A stretch of 64,000 nt of DNA from Gracilariopsis chorda (GCA_003194525.1 NBIV01000167.1:124001-188000), one strand, 5' to 3'. Positions 46,311 through 59,200 are shown, numbered from the stretch's first letter. Numbers and translations: made by a program. The notes: generated from the letters alone by a model not told the origin.

Positions 46311-47309
46311 GTGGTTGGAAATTGGCTTAGGCTCGCCGAACGTATGTTGGATTGCAGAAGATCATTTTAATCGGTTCTGCAACCTAATTCTATTTAGGAG
46401 AGCAACGAATCGGATTGAGCTCAATGAAGGGAATATTTCTTTTAATTCTTCTTAGGCATCGTAGATTAAACCATTAGAGCGTATGTACGAATTAACAGGT
46501 CGAGCGCAGGTACTCTCTCTGCCATAGAATGCTTCCATGCCTTTTACGGCAGAGGTCGTATCTACGCAGTTAGACACTGCACCCACAACAGAGTAAGAGA
46601 ACTACGTAGAACCTTGAATACGTCTGCGAAGTCTTGTTATTTCGGATAGACTAAGAAACATCATCGAAACACATAAAACTTATAGTTGACTACAACAAAC
46701 ATAACTTTACAGACTTTCCTACGTTTTCTACAGACCTTTCTATCCTCAACAAACGTCTTCGCGAGCATCTCGGCCACTGACAGCGCAAATGCGCTAAACT
46801 TGCTGCTTGAGACAACCTTGCAACGCCTGCGGGAAATTGACGCTGCACCCAGCACCATCGCCTGCTAAGATAGTAACGAAGATTCGGGCTCCCAAAGCCT
46901 TATCTGTGACGCTTTCTACAAGCAAAAGGGGTCCAATACGCTTCTTAAATATCCAATTTTCAATGCGTCAGAATTTCAACAGATCTGAAATTTTTCTTTG
47001 AGTGGTATTCGTAAAAACGGTACTAAGAGACGTGGAGAAAAAGTTTCAGTTTCTGGGAAAAATGTTTTACTTATGACGTTGTCTGTAGCGAAAATCAGTC
47101 GTAAATGAGGCTTTCTAGCAAACATTCTCAAAATGAAAACGACTACATTTGAGTGTATAATCAACACTTTATCAACATTATTAGTGAGCAAATGTAGGAC
47201 GATTTCGTTTTCAAAACCCACGTTCATTGCTCCATGCAGAAAAATACAAGAAACATAAGGAATTTAAATATTCCAAGTAAGCATGCTGTGCAACGGATGT
47301 TACTTTCCA
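46311..47309. other. No supported gene
   Basis: AT-rich, with only short frames. It may be the decayed middle of a DNA transposon flanked by the pieces at 45.7 and 47.3 kb. Confidence 0.4.
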
Positions 47310-47968
47310 GCAATCCTTTCACCCATCAGGATGTGTCGACGAAGGAAAGAAATATTTTAGGTGAAGGCATAAGCTTTGTGGATTTAAGCTTGACGTATCT
47401 GTGCCATTGAGTGGTTTGGCATTTGGATGATTGAATTAGTATGCTGGCTCAGTAGCGGATGTCAATAGTATTCTGCACGAACAATATGAACATTTTCATG
47501 ATTTTACCCTAAAAAAAGAAAATCTGAGAAAAGTACTACTGACATTGGAAATTTATTCGTCACGTATAAAGATCACTGGGCATTTCTATTGGAAAAATGT
47601 TATCATGCAGCAAAAGATTTCTTTAGGGCTATGCATCCTGAAAAAAGCCTAGGAACGGCTTGCTTACTTTACATGACAAACTGGACATAGGAAAATTTCT
47701 TCGGATCGCATTATGGTGGAAAATTATTTCGGTCGCTTGGGAAATTTATGGTGTATTATATGTTTCGTGTTTAAGTGGAATCAGAAAATGTACGACAAAA
47801 AGCTTAAATTCTCTCCTGGAATGCCAAAAATGCAAGTGGCTTTGCATCAGCTGCACAAATTTGGATGGAGATTTTAATATGTGTGTCATAAATAGGCAGT
47901 ATGCTATTGAAGAGGAAATTGGAAAAAAGAAGAAATTGCCTATTCACAACCGTAGCAAAAGAACCTAA
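47310..47968 (+). pseudogene. PIF/Harbinger- or ISL2EU-like DDE transposase remnant
   Basis: Plus-strand pieces in order read SGCVDEGKKYFR, RHKLCGFKLDVSVPLSGLAFG, YAGSVADVNSILHEQYEHFH, WAFLLEKCYHAAKDFFRAMH and SDRIMVENYFGRLGNLW. These match the catalytic half of Harbinger-type transposases: a GFK-EVSV--NG core, the SVAD block, a W-VL-DKGY block (here EKCY, so the second acidic position is lost), and a final RI-VENFFGRL carrying the last Glu. Stops and at least one frame change make it inactive. Terminal repeats were not found. Confidence 0.6.
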
Positions 47969-48194
47969 CGCCGCATGAAGGACGGGTTCCGTAACGTTGC
48001 GAGCGATGACAAGACGCCCGATTCACGTTTTTGATTGAAAAGTAGGGAATTTGCAGTTTTACTGGATTGTTAAGCTAATCACGCTAGTACTGTAGTTATA
48101 TGATAAGTTTATGAGTAAGTGAATTGTTTGAAGTTCCTGTGATTTTGAACGCTACATGCGCCTCAACTGTATATCAACTCATATCATATGAATG

Positions 48195-48330
48195 GAGCTA
48201 TTCTGCCCACCAGTTGGAATGGAGTTTACGGTCCACTCGTTCCAACTGGAGGCGGTAAAGAAATAAACTCGCTGATTTGCCTCCCCGGATAATGGGGAGG
48301 AAATACAGTGAGTGCTGCAACAGGTACACG
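48195..48330. repeat. Dispersed repeat T, copy 1 (pair 55662-55800)
   Basis: It shares with 55662-55800 the blocks CCACTCGTTCCAACT-GAGGCGGTAA and CTCGCTGAT-TG-CTTCC, then GGGGAGGA-A--A--GTGAG. Similarity is about 80% by eye over roughly 135 bp. No coding potential. Confidence 0.75.
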
Positions 48331-48943
48331 GTAGTATCGCCTGTGATTATCGATAACAACGTAGATGCGTGGTCATTTTCGTTTCAATTGACGATATCGA
48401 AAACCAGAGAGCGCCCGTGGCCACTACAGCCTACACTGGCAGTTTTCTGTGTTCTGGTCATTAAGAATCAGTGCATGAGAGCCCTTGACTCGCATACGTC
48501 AAGAGAGTCAACTCTCTCACCCCTTTCTTTGCACCTCGTAACACTCGTGCCTTCGCCTTGCTCCACGCAGGACTCTGGCAGGCTCCGTACAGCACCCGCC
48601 CTTTCTAACAATTGATTGACTCTCTTCTCTCCGAGCGCCGGTTTAATTTTCTCCTTTTCTGCCATCTTTTTGGCCCACTTACACCCGCCCAGTGTCCATT
48701 TGGCTTCCTCGCTCTCCCGGCGTCCGCTTGGCTCCTCCTCTGGCGCTCAATTGGCTTCTACCTCTCCCTGCAGTGGCTTCGCTCTCTTCTCTTTGTGGCA
48801 CATGCCTGTCACTTTACTCTTCCAGGAGCTGCGAAGACAAACCCTGCTCTCTTTTACCCATACGGCACACGTCTTGTCTCGCGCCCACTTGACGGTCCCC
48901 CTTCCACACTTTGCTCCCTGCGCCTACTCCCCTGATTCCCCTC
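48331..48943. other. Pyrimidine-rich spacer, no supported gene
   Basis: A long plus-strand open frame (about 48616-49179) results from C/T-rich sequence with no domain. I see no gene. Confidence 0.5.
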
Positions 48944-49113
48944 TTGGTTGTCTGTGCCTGCTATCCCCCCGCAACCCTGCTTGGTTGCCTGCTTCTGTCC
49001 CATCTGCTCGTCGCTTAGTTGTCTACGCCTGCACCTCCTGCCGCCCCCTGCTGCATGGTTGTCTGCGCCTGCTCCCCTGTCCTTTCCATTTGGTTGTCTG
49101 TGACTGCCTCCGT
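48944..49113. repeat. ~36-bp C/T-rich minisatellite
   Basis: About five imperfect units centred on TTGGTTGTCTGTGCCTGCT-CCCC follow each other head to tail. Confidence 0.65.
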
Positions 49114-51740
49114 ACCCCGCTGGCTCTGGAGTCATGCAGCACCTCGCTTCTCGCAGATTTGGTTTTGCGATGGCCCTGAACCCTACTTTTCCACTAGCCC
49201 CGCATCATAAGCCTCGGTATTCGATGTTGCGGTAGAGCGTGCACACTAGGAGCTTCTTGAAAGCCACCGTGTCGTTGAACAGCCCATGCCACTGGCTTGT
49301 AGTCTGGACCTATCACTTGAAGATTTCAGTGTCGGCCACCTCGCATTTTCTACACGTCGCGCATAATCGCCTTTAGCTTGGACCATCCATGGACCAAGAT
49401 GGCGAATTGGGAATGGAATGAGAAAGTCCCAGGTAAGGCCTCGCGATTTCATTGCCCCGGAAGTGAAGTTAAATATAAGACGATTTACGTGTTGTGAGTC
49501 ATGAATGACGCCTCCATCGGTGTTACCCCTTTATGAAAGCTAGCACTTGGCTGGCCTAGGGTTCGCAAGCCAAGCCCCGGTTGGAAATCGACTGAGAACT
49601 TGAACTAAGCCGGCATGTAGCGCACTGCCCGTATAACGGGCTAAGCTGAGGTGAGTGTTTCTGCTCGTACGTGGACAGGGTGTTTCTCCGTTCGGCCTAG
49701 ACCTTAGTAAGGACAAGGGTGTCTTACGGAGCACGATCGCCGCGGAGGTAACTGCAAGGGATTAGAAGAGGCCAAGTGTTGAACACATATCTCGCTGTTA
49801 GTAACATATCCTCGACATTCCGTAAGTTAGACGCACGCTCGTTCTGGATTGCACAGAAATTGGACAGGCCATTAAATGGAATCTCACCAAGGGAGCTGAA
49901 AACTTGTGAACACCAATCAGAGATTGGGGGGTTTAGAAGAATAAAGCTACCCTTCCATACCAGACTTATGTTACCGGTCAAACATACCCGATCCTTCGGC
50001 TCTAATTCGGTATCATTATCCGTCCTGGCAACAAACGTATAAGTGCAATTCTCAAACGGTTTCAGAATTAGAGACCACAAAACGGACGAGTTTGTACAAT
50101 GATACACTCCAAAGGACGGCCTCTAACCCTTACTGAGCCTCGTATAGCCACCGGCACAAGCCACAGGACACGCACCTGGCAATAGACCCATGGATTGGCA
50201 TGAGAAATTCGGATACCCTGGCTGAGATAAACTATTAACATATATTGACTTGTGTCACTGCGTATCCGAGCTCTCTCCGGAAGAAGTCAACAACGCATGC
50301 ACTCCATGCATTGACGTCGGTGCCAAGCGTGCTCCACTTCGGCAATCACACTCTGTAGTGCAGAGGCCATAGGAGTCAACGCACACCAATAAAAACGGAC
50401 CCATTAACCCAACCTCCTTACAATGTTCGAAGTACATGCAACTCCTCATTGATGGAAACAAGAGGGCAGGGTCCATATACTTTCTAAGTGAAACGACACA
50501 GTTTTTTGAATATGTCAGCTGGCACAAGTTTCGCGCGGAAATCGAACTACATCGTAACGTAAGGTATCGCTTTCGGTTTGGCGGGGTGAATAAGAATAGG
50601 TCAGACGGACTCGTGTCAATCACGACAGAGAACCGTACAGTACTATAGGTCACCTCAACGTAGGCAAATCAAATGAACAGCGTCACAGAGATAGTTATGC
50701 TGGACTTGTGGAAGATAGAGCGAACATTCCTGTTTGCCTCCAAACTACCGCATGAATAATGGGAGGAAGCCATCTCTCATGCAAAGTTCTTAAGCACTCG
50801 AAAACCAAACCACGGAGTAGGAATGAAGGTTCCATACACATCAAAGTTCGGAAGATAACCAGAACTCACAAACTTGCTGACGTTCGGGCAAGAAGGCCAC
50901 CAGTTCATATTCATGTCTCAAGCCGTTGCTCATAAGACGTTACTACCAAAAGGTATTCCTAGGAACTTCGTGGGGATGCATGGCCCCACGGACGTTGTAT
51001 AGAATATACACCACATTCATAAGACAAGTAAAAAAGTGCCACGATGCAGATTCTAATGTTCCCAAGGAGTACCTTCCTTAAATCCCAGACTTTAGGAGCT
51101 TCCTCGTCTCTCAGACGATACAAATCCATGATAAACATGAGTGGAGATGATGAAAATCTTTTAGATGTTTCTCTTGTTCATTGTCTTGTCGCAAACTTGC
51201 ACTTCGAAGACTTTGGGGATAGTGGCAGAGTTCCAAAGAGATTTTAAAAAGCTAGAATGATCCATAGAAGCTTAAAAAGCATCAATACCATCGATAGGGA
51301 GTACGTTGCGTTGGTAGACGGAGGAACTTCGAAACTGATTGATAGAGAACCTGGCATGAAACCCTTGCAATTCATATGAAGGTTCTTGCCAATCTTATTG
51401 AGCTCTGGCCCTGCGCGCATTCTTTCTAAAGCGCATTGCGTAGCACGGGGCGACGTGCAGCGTACGTACTTGGATCACAGCCCAGACAACTCGTATGCCC
51501 CAATCACCGGCCTTGAAACCATTCGTATTTTGTTGGCAAAGGCCGCAGACCAAGTCCTGATACTAGAGACGATGGCTATTAGCAATGAATATCTGTACGG
51601 TGATTTAAACGAGCGCCAAATCATGGAAGAACCCCAAATGCTTCTGGATCCTTATTTGTTCTTGGCAAGGTATGCTTGCTGGTAAAGTCAATATACGGCG
51701 CAAAGCAGGCCGGACAAATATGGGGATCTTTAATGCACAA

Positions 51741-52566
51741 TGTGGTGCAACGCCCCAAAGGGGAGAAACACCGAAAGACGTTCGGGATCTTTCCTCCGTG
51801 GAGGTGAACCCAGTTGGGTAGAGCCCCTCTAGGGGTGGCACGGCGGAGCCGGTTTGTAAGACCGAGGCCACCCTTCGCGACTAGCGCAAGAGGGTTTAGG
51901 ACAAGAATTGGTATCGGAAAGAGCGGGAATGCGTCCTCGCCAGAGGTAGGTTTCCACGTAAGTGGGGGTGTGTGAGCGGATGCGCACACGAGGGCCGCAG
52001 ATAGCGGGAGGTGCTAACTTAAAAAGGGGAAAAGGAAGGGCGAAGAGGAGGAAGAGAGGACGAAATGAGTCGCGGGAGCGACGGGGGCGAGCGGAGATGC
52101 CGGTAACAATATCCCTATACAGGGCGAAACACCAATGCAATTGGAATAATATGACTCCCAGTGATGGGTCCCTTTAGATGTGCAAGGGGGTTAGATGTCC
52201 CGTGGTTCACGGCATTTCCGTCCAAGGAGGAGTAGAGCACGCGCGCGAGCGGTAACAACTAGAGCCAAATCCCCAGGTTGGGGTACCTTGTTGGGGAAGG
52301 TTTACTGGTGCGACGGCAGTGCGCCGTCGCACTAAGTACTAGCTTCCCAGAAATGGGTGTGAAAATAATAAATGAAATCAACTAAAAAACTCCACATTTC
52401 GTAGCAACATCCACTACTGTGGGCCAACCGCCAATTGGCCCAAAACCGTGTCCCACGTGTCCATATCGACCATTGTGGGGCGTAGTTCATATACACACTA
52501 CACAACCGATAATATCGGGAAAGCATTCAAGTACCACGAATCCCTCCTTGAGGGCGTCGCACTTCA
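51741..52566 (-). repeat. Solo LTR, family A, with target duplication CACAA
   Basis: 826 bp in reverse orientation, TGTGGTGC to GCACTTCA. It is flanked by perfect 5-bp repeats CACAA (51736-51740 and 52567-52571). No internal region, so it formed by LTR-LTR recombination. It fixes the family A LTR ends and shows that family A makes 5-bp target duplications. Confidence 0.95.
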
Positions 52567-52783
52567 CACAAAGATTACTTGCGCTTGAAATTCAAGCAGT
52601 TGAGCGCAGAGAGCCGACTGTATATATAGAATTTCAACAGTGGAACCCTGACCATCATAGTGGTCGTTGATGACTTATTGACGTCCTGTAACTCTCGATT
52701 TCTTCTAGAATACCTTCAAGTCAGAGATGGAGAAGCTCTTAAAGGTTGAGTGTCTTGGCTAGGCGAAACGTTTTGTTGGATTT

Positions 52784-53636
52784 TGTGGTGCAATGCCCAG
52801 TGATGGGAAAACAGCCGAAGACGTTCGGGATCTTTCTCTCACGAGGGCAGCACAGCGAAGGAGCCCTTCCAGGGATGACACGACGAAGTCGGGTGTAAAC
52901 CGAGGTCAACCTTCGCGACTAACGCAGGAAGGTGAATAGGTAAACCTGTAACAAAATGCAATACTCCGGTGAGGAGGGATGACTCCACACAGTGGCGCAC
53001 ACACGACAGATGTCGGTATGAGCCGCGGATAGCAGGAACTATCCTAAATAGGAAAGGGGAAATATAAAGGAATATGGGGGGAATGGGACAAAGGAAAGGG
53101 ACAACAACGAGTCACGCAAGTGGCTCGGGGGAGGCCCGGCACTGCCGAGAAATATACCGTATACACGGGCGAAACCACAACAATGGGAACAATCCTCAAG
53201 AGAGGTATCTTGGTGAGCAAGGGGGTTGAGCACACCGTAGGCAACGGGATATCTCTCCTAAATGGAGTCGAGTACCGCCGAAGACGAATGAGCTCAGAGC
53301 CAAGTTCTTGGAGTAGAACACCCTTGGTGGGGAATATTTAATGGTGCGGCGGCCGCGAGGCCGGCGCACTAAGTAGTGTAGCTTCCCTAGTGTAATAACT
53401 AATTAAATAGATAAATAAATAAATATATAACAACCACCCGTTCACTATCTATCCTTGCCTGCAACCCTTGCCAGCGCCCGTGTTTTACGTGTACCACCGG
53501 TGTAACGGGCCAACTCCTGCTCGCAGGCAGTACCACCTGGCACGGGGAAAAGTCATGTATGAACATGTATGAAAGCCGGTGCGACCGGGAAAATTAACAA
53601 GTCCCCAAATGTCCCTCTTACAAGGCATGCTCGTCA
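52784..53636 (-). repeat. Solo LTR, related family C, with target duplication GATTT
   Basis: 853 bp in reverse orientation. It aligns with family A LTRs at both ends and at the central hairpin region (GGTGCGGCGGCCGCGAGGCC...GGCGCACTAAGTA) but is clearly diverged, with an ATAAATAAATAAATA stretch. Perfect 5-bp repeats GATTT flank it (52779-52783 and 53637-53641). Confidence 0.88.
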
Positions 53637-54503
53637 GATTTGATATGATGAGAGACAAGAGACAGACGTAAAGGCACAAAAGAGCAACTATATTGATAAG
53701 ATACTGCTCAAGAATGGTCTGGCTGACTTCAAAGTGCCCATAATCCATTATCGCCACAATGTGATGTCATTGCTTGTCGGGAGGACAAATGGCATGTACT
53801 ATCTGCAGTGCTTGGCTGCGAACGGAAACAGTTAAGACGATTAGTGTACTGGGCTCTCTCATAGAGGCCGAAAATCATGTTTGTTGCTTTAATGATGGAA
53901 GAGAAGTTCAATAAACCTTTTATGAAGCAGTTTAGGCGTTTGAAAAGAGTGCTGAGGTACGTAAATGCGAAAAAGGTCTTCGATTGTTCTTTCTCACTGA
54001 TAGTGCAAAAATGATAGAGACGTACTATGTAGCAGATTGGGCTGGTATTTGTGAGACAAAAAAATCTACAACTGAATTACTGGTACCGATGAATGAAGCA
54101 CCTGTCATGTAAATGACGAAGAACCGAACCCATGTTTCACTATAGTCTGCAAAGATAGAATAAATTGCACTTTCGCATTCTAGAAAGAATTTAACGCGGT
54201 TGCGTAGACTTTGTTGAGAAATACATAACGGAAAACAATCCTGGAGAATGAGCTTCAAATGTACCGATCTCAGTAGAAACGGAAAGTTCGATTGTTATGT
54301 CGATTATGAAGCAACTGAAGATCTTGAAAAAAAAACAACCTTATTTTATGAAATATTAACACATAGAAGAGCTGCTTGGAATCGGTTAAACTGTATTGAA
54401 TTCAATAAGAACTGAAGTGCAAGCTGTAGACATATTTAAAAGATTTTTTGTCCTCTAAAAGCTCAAAAACCTGACTTCACTTTATGACTTAATTTATTAA
54501 CGA

Positions 54504-55410
54504 TCTCTCCATTATAAGTATTTGTTCCTCTATGAGGGGGGTGTTCTTGATTGAATGGAGGCGTTGCGCCACAAAATCCTCTTGCACGCCCCCGTTTGCC
54601 CATCCAAATCTCTCATTTGGCGCAACGCCTCCCTACCATTTAAAAAATTCAGCAGCAGCAGCAGCAGCAAAGCTTCCTGCTTACTGGCTCGCACTCCCAT
54701 AATGACTGCAGTGCCACCCAGTTACACAAAGCAACGTGTCGCGCTTTCTCATCATTGGCTGGCACTGCAGTCAATTTAGGCACCTAAGCGCCGCGGCGCC
54801 CCGTGGTTCTACGAGCGCTATTGCGAGCGCAAGCGAGCAAAGTGCTCAGAGAGCCTCCGAACGCCACGAAATACACAAAGCTACAAAACCAACGCGGCGC
54901 GCAGCGCCGCCCACGGCCGAAGGCCGTTTCTACTTGTCTCTCCATTATAATGATTTGTTACTCTATGAGGGGTGTCCTTGATTGAATAGAGGCGTTGCGC
55001 CACAAAATCCTCTTGCATGCCCCCGTTTGCCCATCCAAATGGCCCATTTGGCGCAACGCCTCCCTACCATTTAAAAAATTCAGCAGCAGCAGCAGCAGCA
55101 AAGCTTCCTGCTTACTGGCTCGCACTCCCATAATGACTGCAGTGCCACCCAGTTACACAAAGCAACGTGACGCGCTTTCTCAACATTGGCTGGCACTGCA
55201 GTCAATTTTAGCACCTAAAAACAAACCCCTACGGCTCCACATACTCTCGGCGCCGCGGCGCCCCGTGGTTCTACGAGTGCTATTGCGAGCGCCAGCGATC
55301 AAAGTGCTCGGAGAGCCTCCGAACGCTACTAAAAACACAAAGCTACAAAAACAACGCGGTGCGCAGCGCCGCCCACGGCCGAAGGCCGTTTCCACTTGTG
55401 CCAATTTGTA
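54504..55410. repeat. Fresh tandem pair of repeat family S
   Basis: Two near-identical head-to-tail units start at about 54504 and 54939 (first unit 435 bp). Each carries a perfect inverted repeat, GGAGGCGTTGCGCCA with TGGCGCAACGCCTCC (54557-54571 and 54618-54632 in unit 1). A CAGCAGCAGCAGCAGCAAAG tract and a GC-rich tail (GCGCAGCGCCGCCCACGGCC) follow. Unit 2 has an extra ~35 bp before the GGCGCCGCGGCGCC palindrome. No coding capacity. Confidence 0.9.
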
Positions 55411-56296
55411 AGTATTATCTGAATGCATTGATGTTGAACTAATCTTTTATTTCTCTTATATATCTTGTTTTGATATATACTGGTTTCCTTGTGATGAGCA
55501 TTACGCTTAGTGAGAGTACTATACCATTTTTGGACTATGGATTCTTTCCTATAAGGTTTTGGTGTAATATAGGGTTTCAACGGTGGTTACTAAGCTCCGT
55601 AATAAAATAGTTTAGTCGCAATCTGCGGCGCTGAATAGCTGGGTTGCGAGGGACGGTGTGAATAAAGCTGTCATGGCCACCAGCTGGAACGTAGTTTACA
55701 GTCCACTCGTTCCAACTAGAGGCGGTAATAAATGACCTCGCTGATGTGTCTTCCGGGCAGACGGGGAGGATAGACGGTGAGCACGGCAACAGCTACATAT
55801 CCGACCTATGTGCGCTTTAGTGCGGTAACTGCCTTGTAGTCGTATTGAGAAGGGTATATCTCTCACAGGCCTATTTAGCCTGATCCTCCGAATTGTTTGG
55901 GATGTGGGTTGAGTCCAGGACAGGCTTTGTTCTCCCGGTGGACAAAACCTGTCCTGGGAAGCAACTCTGACCTTCTCCGAATAGTGTTCTTTGCCCTCAT
56001 ATATGCCGCACATTTGGGAGCTCCGCCCCGTCTTCTTCCCATCAGTACCACATTTACCACAATTTGACTACGTCTAACTTGCGACAAGGATTTCCATATC
56101 TTCATCCGGGCCATAGTTTAAAGCAGAACTGAACCACGACAGACAGGCGGCCCTGAAATCGTGGAGTATAATTACGGGCAAAACCGACCATGAAGAAAGC
56201 TGTAATGGATGCGATACTTCAGTGTACCCTTGTGGCGATATCAAAATGTCGACCACTGAACCACATTCATTTTGTGCATCTCAAGACTTTGACGAC
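55411..56296. other. Intergenic downstream of MSH6, with repeat T copy 2 and a hairpin
   Basis: Repeat T copy 2 lies at about 55662-55800. A hairpin at 55915-55957 has 16-base arms (CCAGGACAGGCTTTGT against its complement, 15 of 16 paired) around an 11-base loop. It lies about 340 bp beyond the MSH6 stop. No gene seen. Confidence 0.7.
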
Positions 56297-59200
56297 CTAC
56301 AAATGTTCTAGAATACGAACGACTGAACCTGGTCCATTGTCGAGCCCACGATGCAGTTTGCTGAACTGCGAGGCAGACAGTCTTCGTGCCAATGAACGAT
56401 CAAACCTTTGGGCAGCCTCCTCGGCTTCATCTGCGATATCCCCAGAAATGCCCGCGACTCTGGCACAGTAGACTCCACGAGATTGGCCGCCACTGCCCTC
56501 CTGAAGCTTGTACAAGAACGTGATGTTCTTTGTTTGCTCGTTCACCGCTGCCGCCATCTCATAAATTTTGAAAGGTGACCGGCCCCCTTGGCATCCTTGA
56601 GCCACAACGTCTTCTCCTAGCTGAGAATAGTGTGTAGAGAAAACAACTAATGACCTATTAACTTTCGCCATATGATCCAGTGACGCATACGCTACCGCAT
56701 AGCCATCATGGGTTGAAGTACCACGGCCAACCTCATCCGCAATGACCAAAGAGCGGCTTGTGGCATTGTTTAAAATATTGCTGACTTCTTCCATCTCGAC
56801 CATAAAGGTCGAACGGCCGCGTGCAAGATCATCGCTCGCTCCCATGCGAACATAAATGTCCTCAAAAGGTCTAAGAGCAAAGAACTGAGCAGGTACGAAG
56901 CATCCCGTCTGTGCCAGAATGGCAGACACTGCAATCTGACGAGCAAGTGTAGACTTTCCACCTGCATTCGGACCAGTTAAGATCATGATATCTGGGTTCC
57001 CTTCACCCCCTAGTCTCACATCATTTGATACGAAAGATTCGGACAGTCTTGCTAAAATGGGATGACGCAGACCCTTAGCGTGAACTGTAGGATGTGGGTG
57101 TTCATTCGGTAGTATAGTTGGGCGGGTCATAGGACCACTTCCTTCGTCACGGCTCGCAAACGCGAGTCCGATTATGGCGTCCACTTCCGCGCATACTTTG
57201 CTAAGCGCATCCCAGGTCTTGTATTCCTGATCGAACTGTCTCATGATATCCCGTGCAACAGAGCTAGCCGCGGCTTCAAATGATTCCAAGGCATCCTTTT
57301 GCTGGCGAACAAGAGACTTGATAGCCCTTGTGTAAAAGCGTTTCGCAGTTTTGCTTTCTGATACAACTTCAAACGCGTCTGGTGTACAATTGCGAATTGT
57401 GCTAAGCCTCACTTCAAGCTGATACGGTTCTTTCCCTCGATGATAAAACTTTACAGTTTTATCGCGGAGCTTGGTTTGCCATTTTCGAAGCTCCAACGAC
57501 AGCTCATACTCTATTTCATCGAGAGCTTCTCGACAAGTGTCATAGTTTGGAATTGCACCCGCCTTGGGGGCAATCTCCCCCAAACTCTCCGCTTTCTCGA
57601 GATCAAAGGCCTCTCCAAGGAAGTAGTTCAGCTTATCTAGGACATCAGCTGGGATTCCTCCACCAACAGCACAAAGCCATTTAAGACGTTTGGACTTCGG
57701 GTTTGATGAGTCCATTGCTCTGGCCAATGTTTCCAACGCACACAAACAGTCTTGAAGACTTCGAAGAACGGAAACAAAACTCTTCACATTTCTCTTGTTC
57801 GTGTCATCAAACATGACAGCGTTGTTTGTAGTTGTTGCTTGGCGATGCAACCTTGGCAGTGCTCTTTCCAAGTCCTTCTTCGTCCTAAGCTGTTTTAGCA
57901 GTTGGTTCAAGGTGCGCCCTCCGTCTTCATCTTCCAAAACATGGATATCAGAGACCGCCTGAAGCCTATCTTCAATCTCTTCCGCAGAAACTAAGGGCTC
58001 TGAAATCCATTTCCGAAGTAGTCGGCGACCTGCAGCAGTTTGCGCGCGATCTATGAATGAAAGAAGAGCTCCCCGCTCCGAGCCGTCCAGGCTCGATGAC
58101 AAGACTTCCAAATTCTGTAACGTTGAAGCATCCATAAGCAGTCTGTCGGGAGCACTGGCAGGAAAGAAGCGCTCCGCCGCAGCAGGACTTTCAGTTTCCA
58201 TTGTGTCTGGAGAAGGGAAAAGATTGTAGTTCCCAATTGACAGAGTTTCACGATCAATGACCAATGTCTTGAGGTATGACGCCATTGCTCCAAATGCTTT
58301 CGATCCAAGAGGATACTGCTTGATGTACTGGCATACTCTTTCATACTCCTCTCGATGCTGAGAGGTAGATGAAGGATCCAAGAGGTACGAAGCAAGGCGA
58401 GATTCAGTCATAATTTGGAATCCATTTTTCTTCGCAAGGTCGAAGAGATCGGCTTCATGTCGACGAGTATCCCATCGCACGATATTTCGCAAACGTTCGC
58501 TGCATGTGGAAGTATCAATGATATACTCGTGGGGCTGCAAAAACGTTAATAACCTTTCTGTCTTGCACAAGCGAGCATCGTCAAGAATTTGGCTGATGCT
58601 GATGCGTCCGGATGCCACGTCGACGTAACAGATGCCAATAACCGTAGAATTATCAGATCCTGATTCAGTAGCGGTGGGAACTGAAGGGAAAGATTCTAAA
58701 CCGTCTTCCAAAATTGCAATGACGTATCGAGAGCGATGATCCTTAAGTAATCCATCATCACTGACGGTCGCTTTTGTTAGTACACGCACCAGGGAGCGCT
58801 CACAGATGGATGATTTGTTCCCTTTTGATGCATTCTTGCGTTTCTCGGCAGCTATGGCCGTCTCTGTTTGTTCTACGCGACCAACTTTGTATCCTAGATC
58901 AATTAAACGCGCAGTATGCTTATCAAACGCCTGTTCAGGAACTCCGCAACAACGCATATCAACCCGGCCGCCCTTTGTATAATTAAGGCCAAGCTCCTTG
59001 TGCCCTATATCAGCATCAACGTCATAAAGCTCGTAGAACTTGCCCTTCTTGAAGAATATGAGAACATCATAGTGGTCTTTCTTGATTGACCAGAATTGCC
59101 TTTGAAATGGAGATAAACCACCGTTCTTCGTTCCACGATTATCGGAAAGCTCTGACGGAGGGACATAAAGAGTTGATTTGTCATAGTCCGGATGTTCAGG

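Larger units (their letters stand above)
49740..54490 (+). mobile_element. Ty1/copia retrotransposon fossil with two nested solo LTRs
   Basis: Plus-strand pieces follow copia order: gag-pre-integrase (WHEKFGYPG near 50200, CTPCIDVGAKRA near 50300), integrase (GPINPTS, IYFLSETTQFFEY, about 50360-50830, including KGIPRNFVGMHGP), reverse transcriptase (REPGMKPLQFI, HCVARGDVQRTY, APITGLETIRILLA, about 51290-51735, and VVVDDLL near 52655) and RNase H (FKRVLRYVNAKKVFDCSF, VADWAGICETKKSTT, RTEVQAVDIFKRF, about 53930-54450). Many breaks make it an old copy. Its own LTRs were not found. Two solo LTRs of the chromovirus type lie inside the reverse transcriptase part. Confidence 0.75.

Noticed and set aside
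48616-49179. 187-codon Leu/Ser/Pro-rich plus-strand frame
   Set aside because: It runs through a C/T-rich minisatellite and has no domain.
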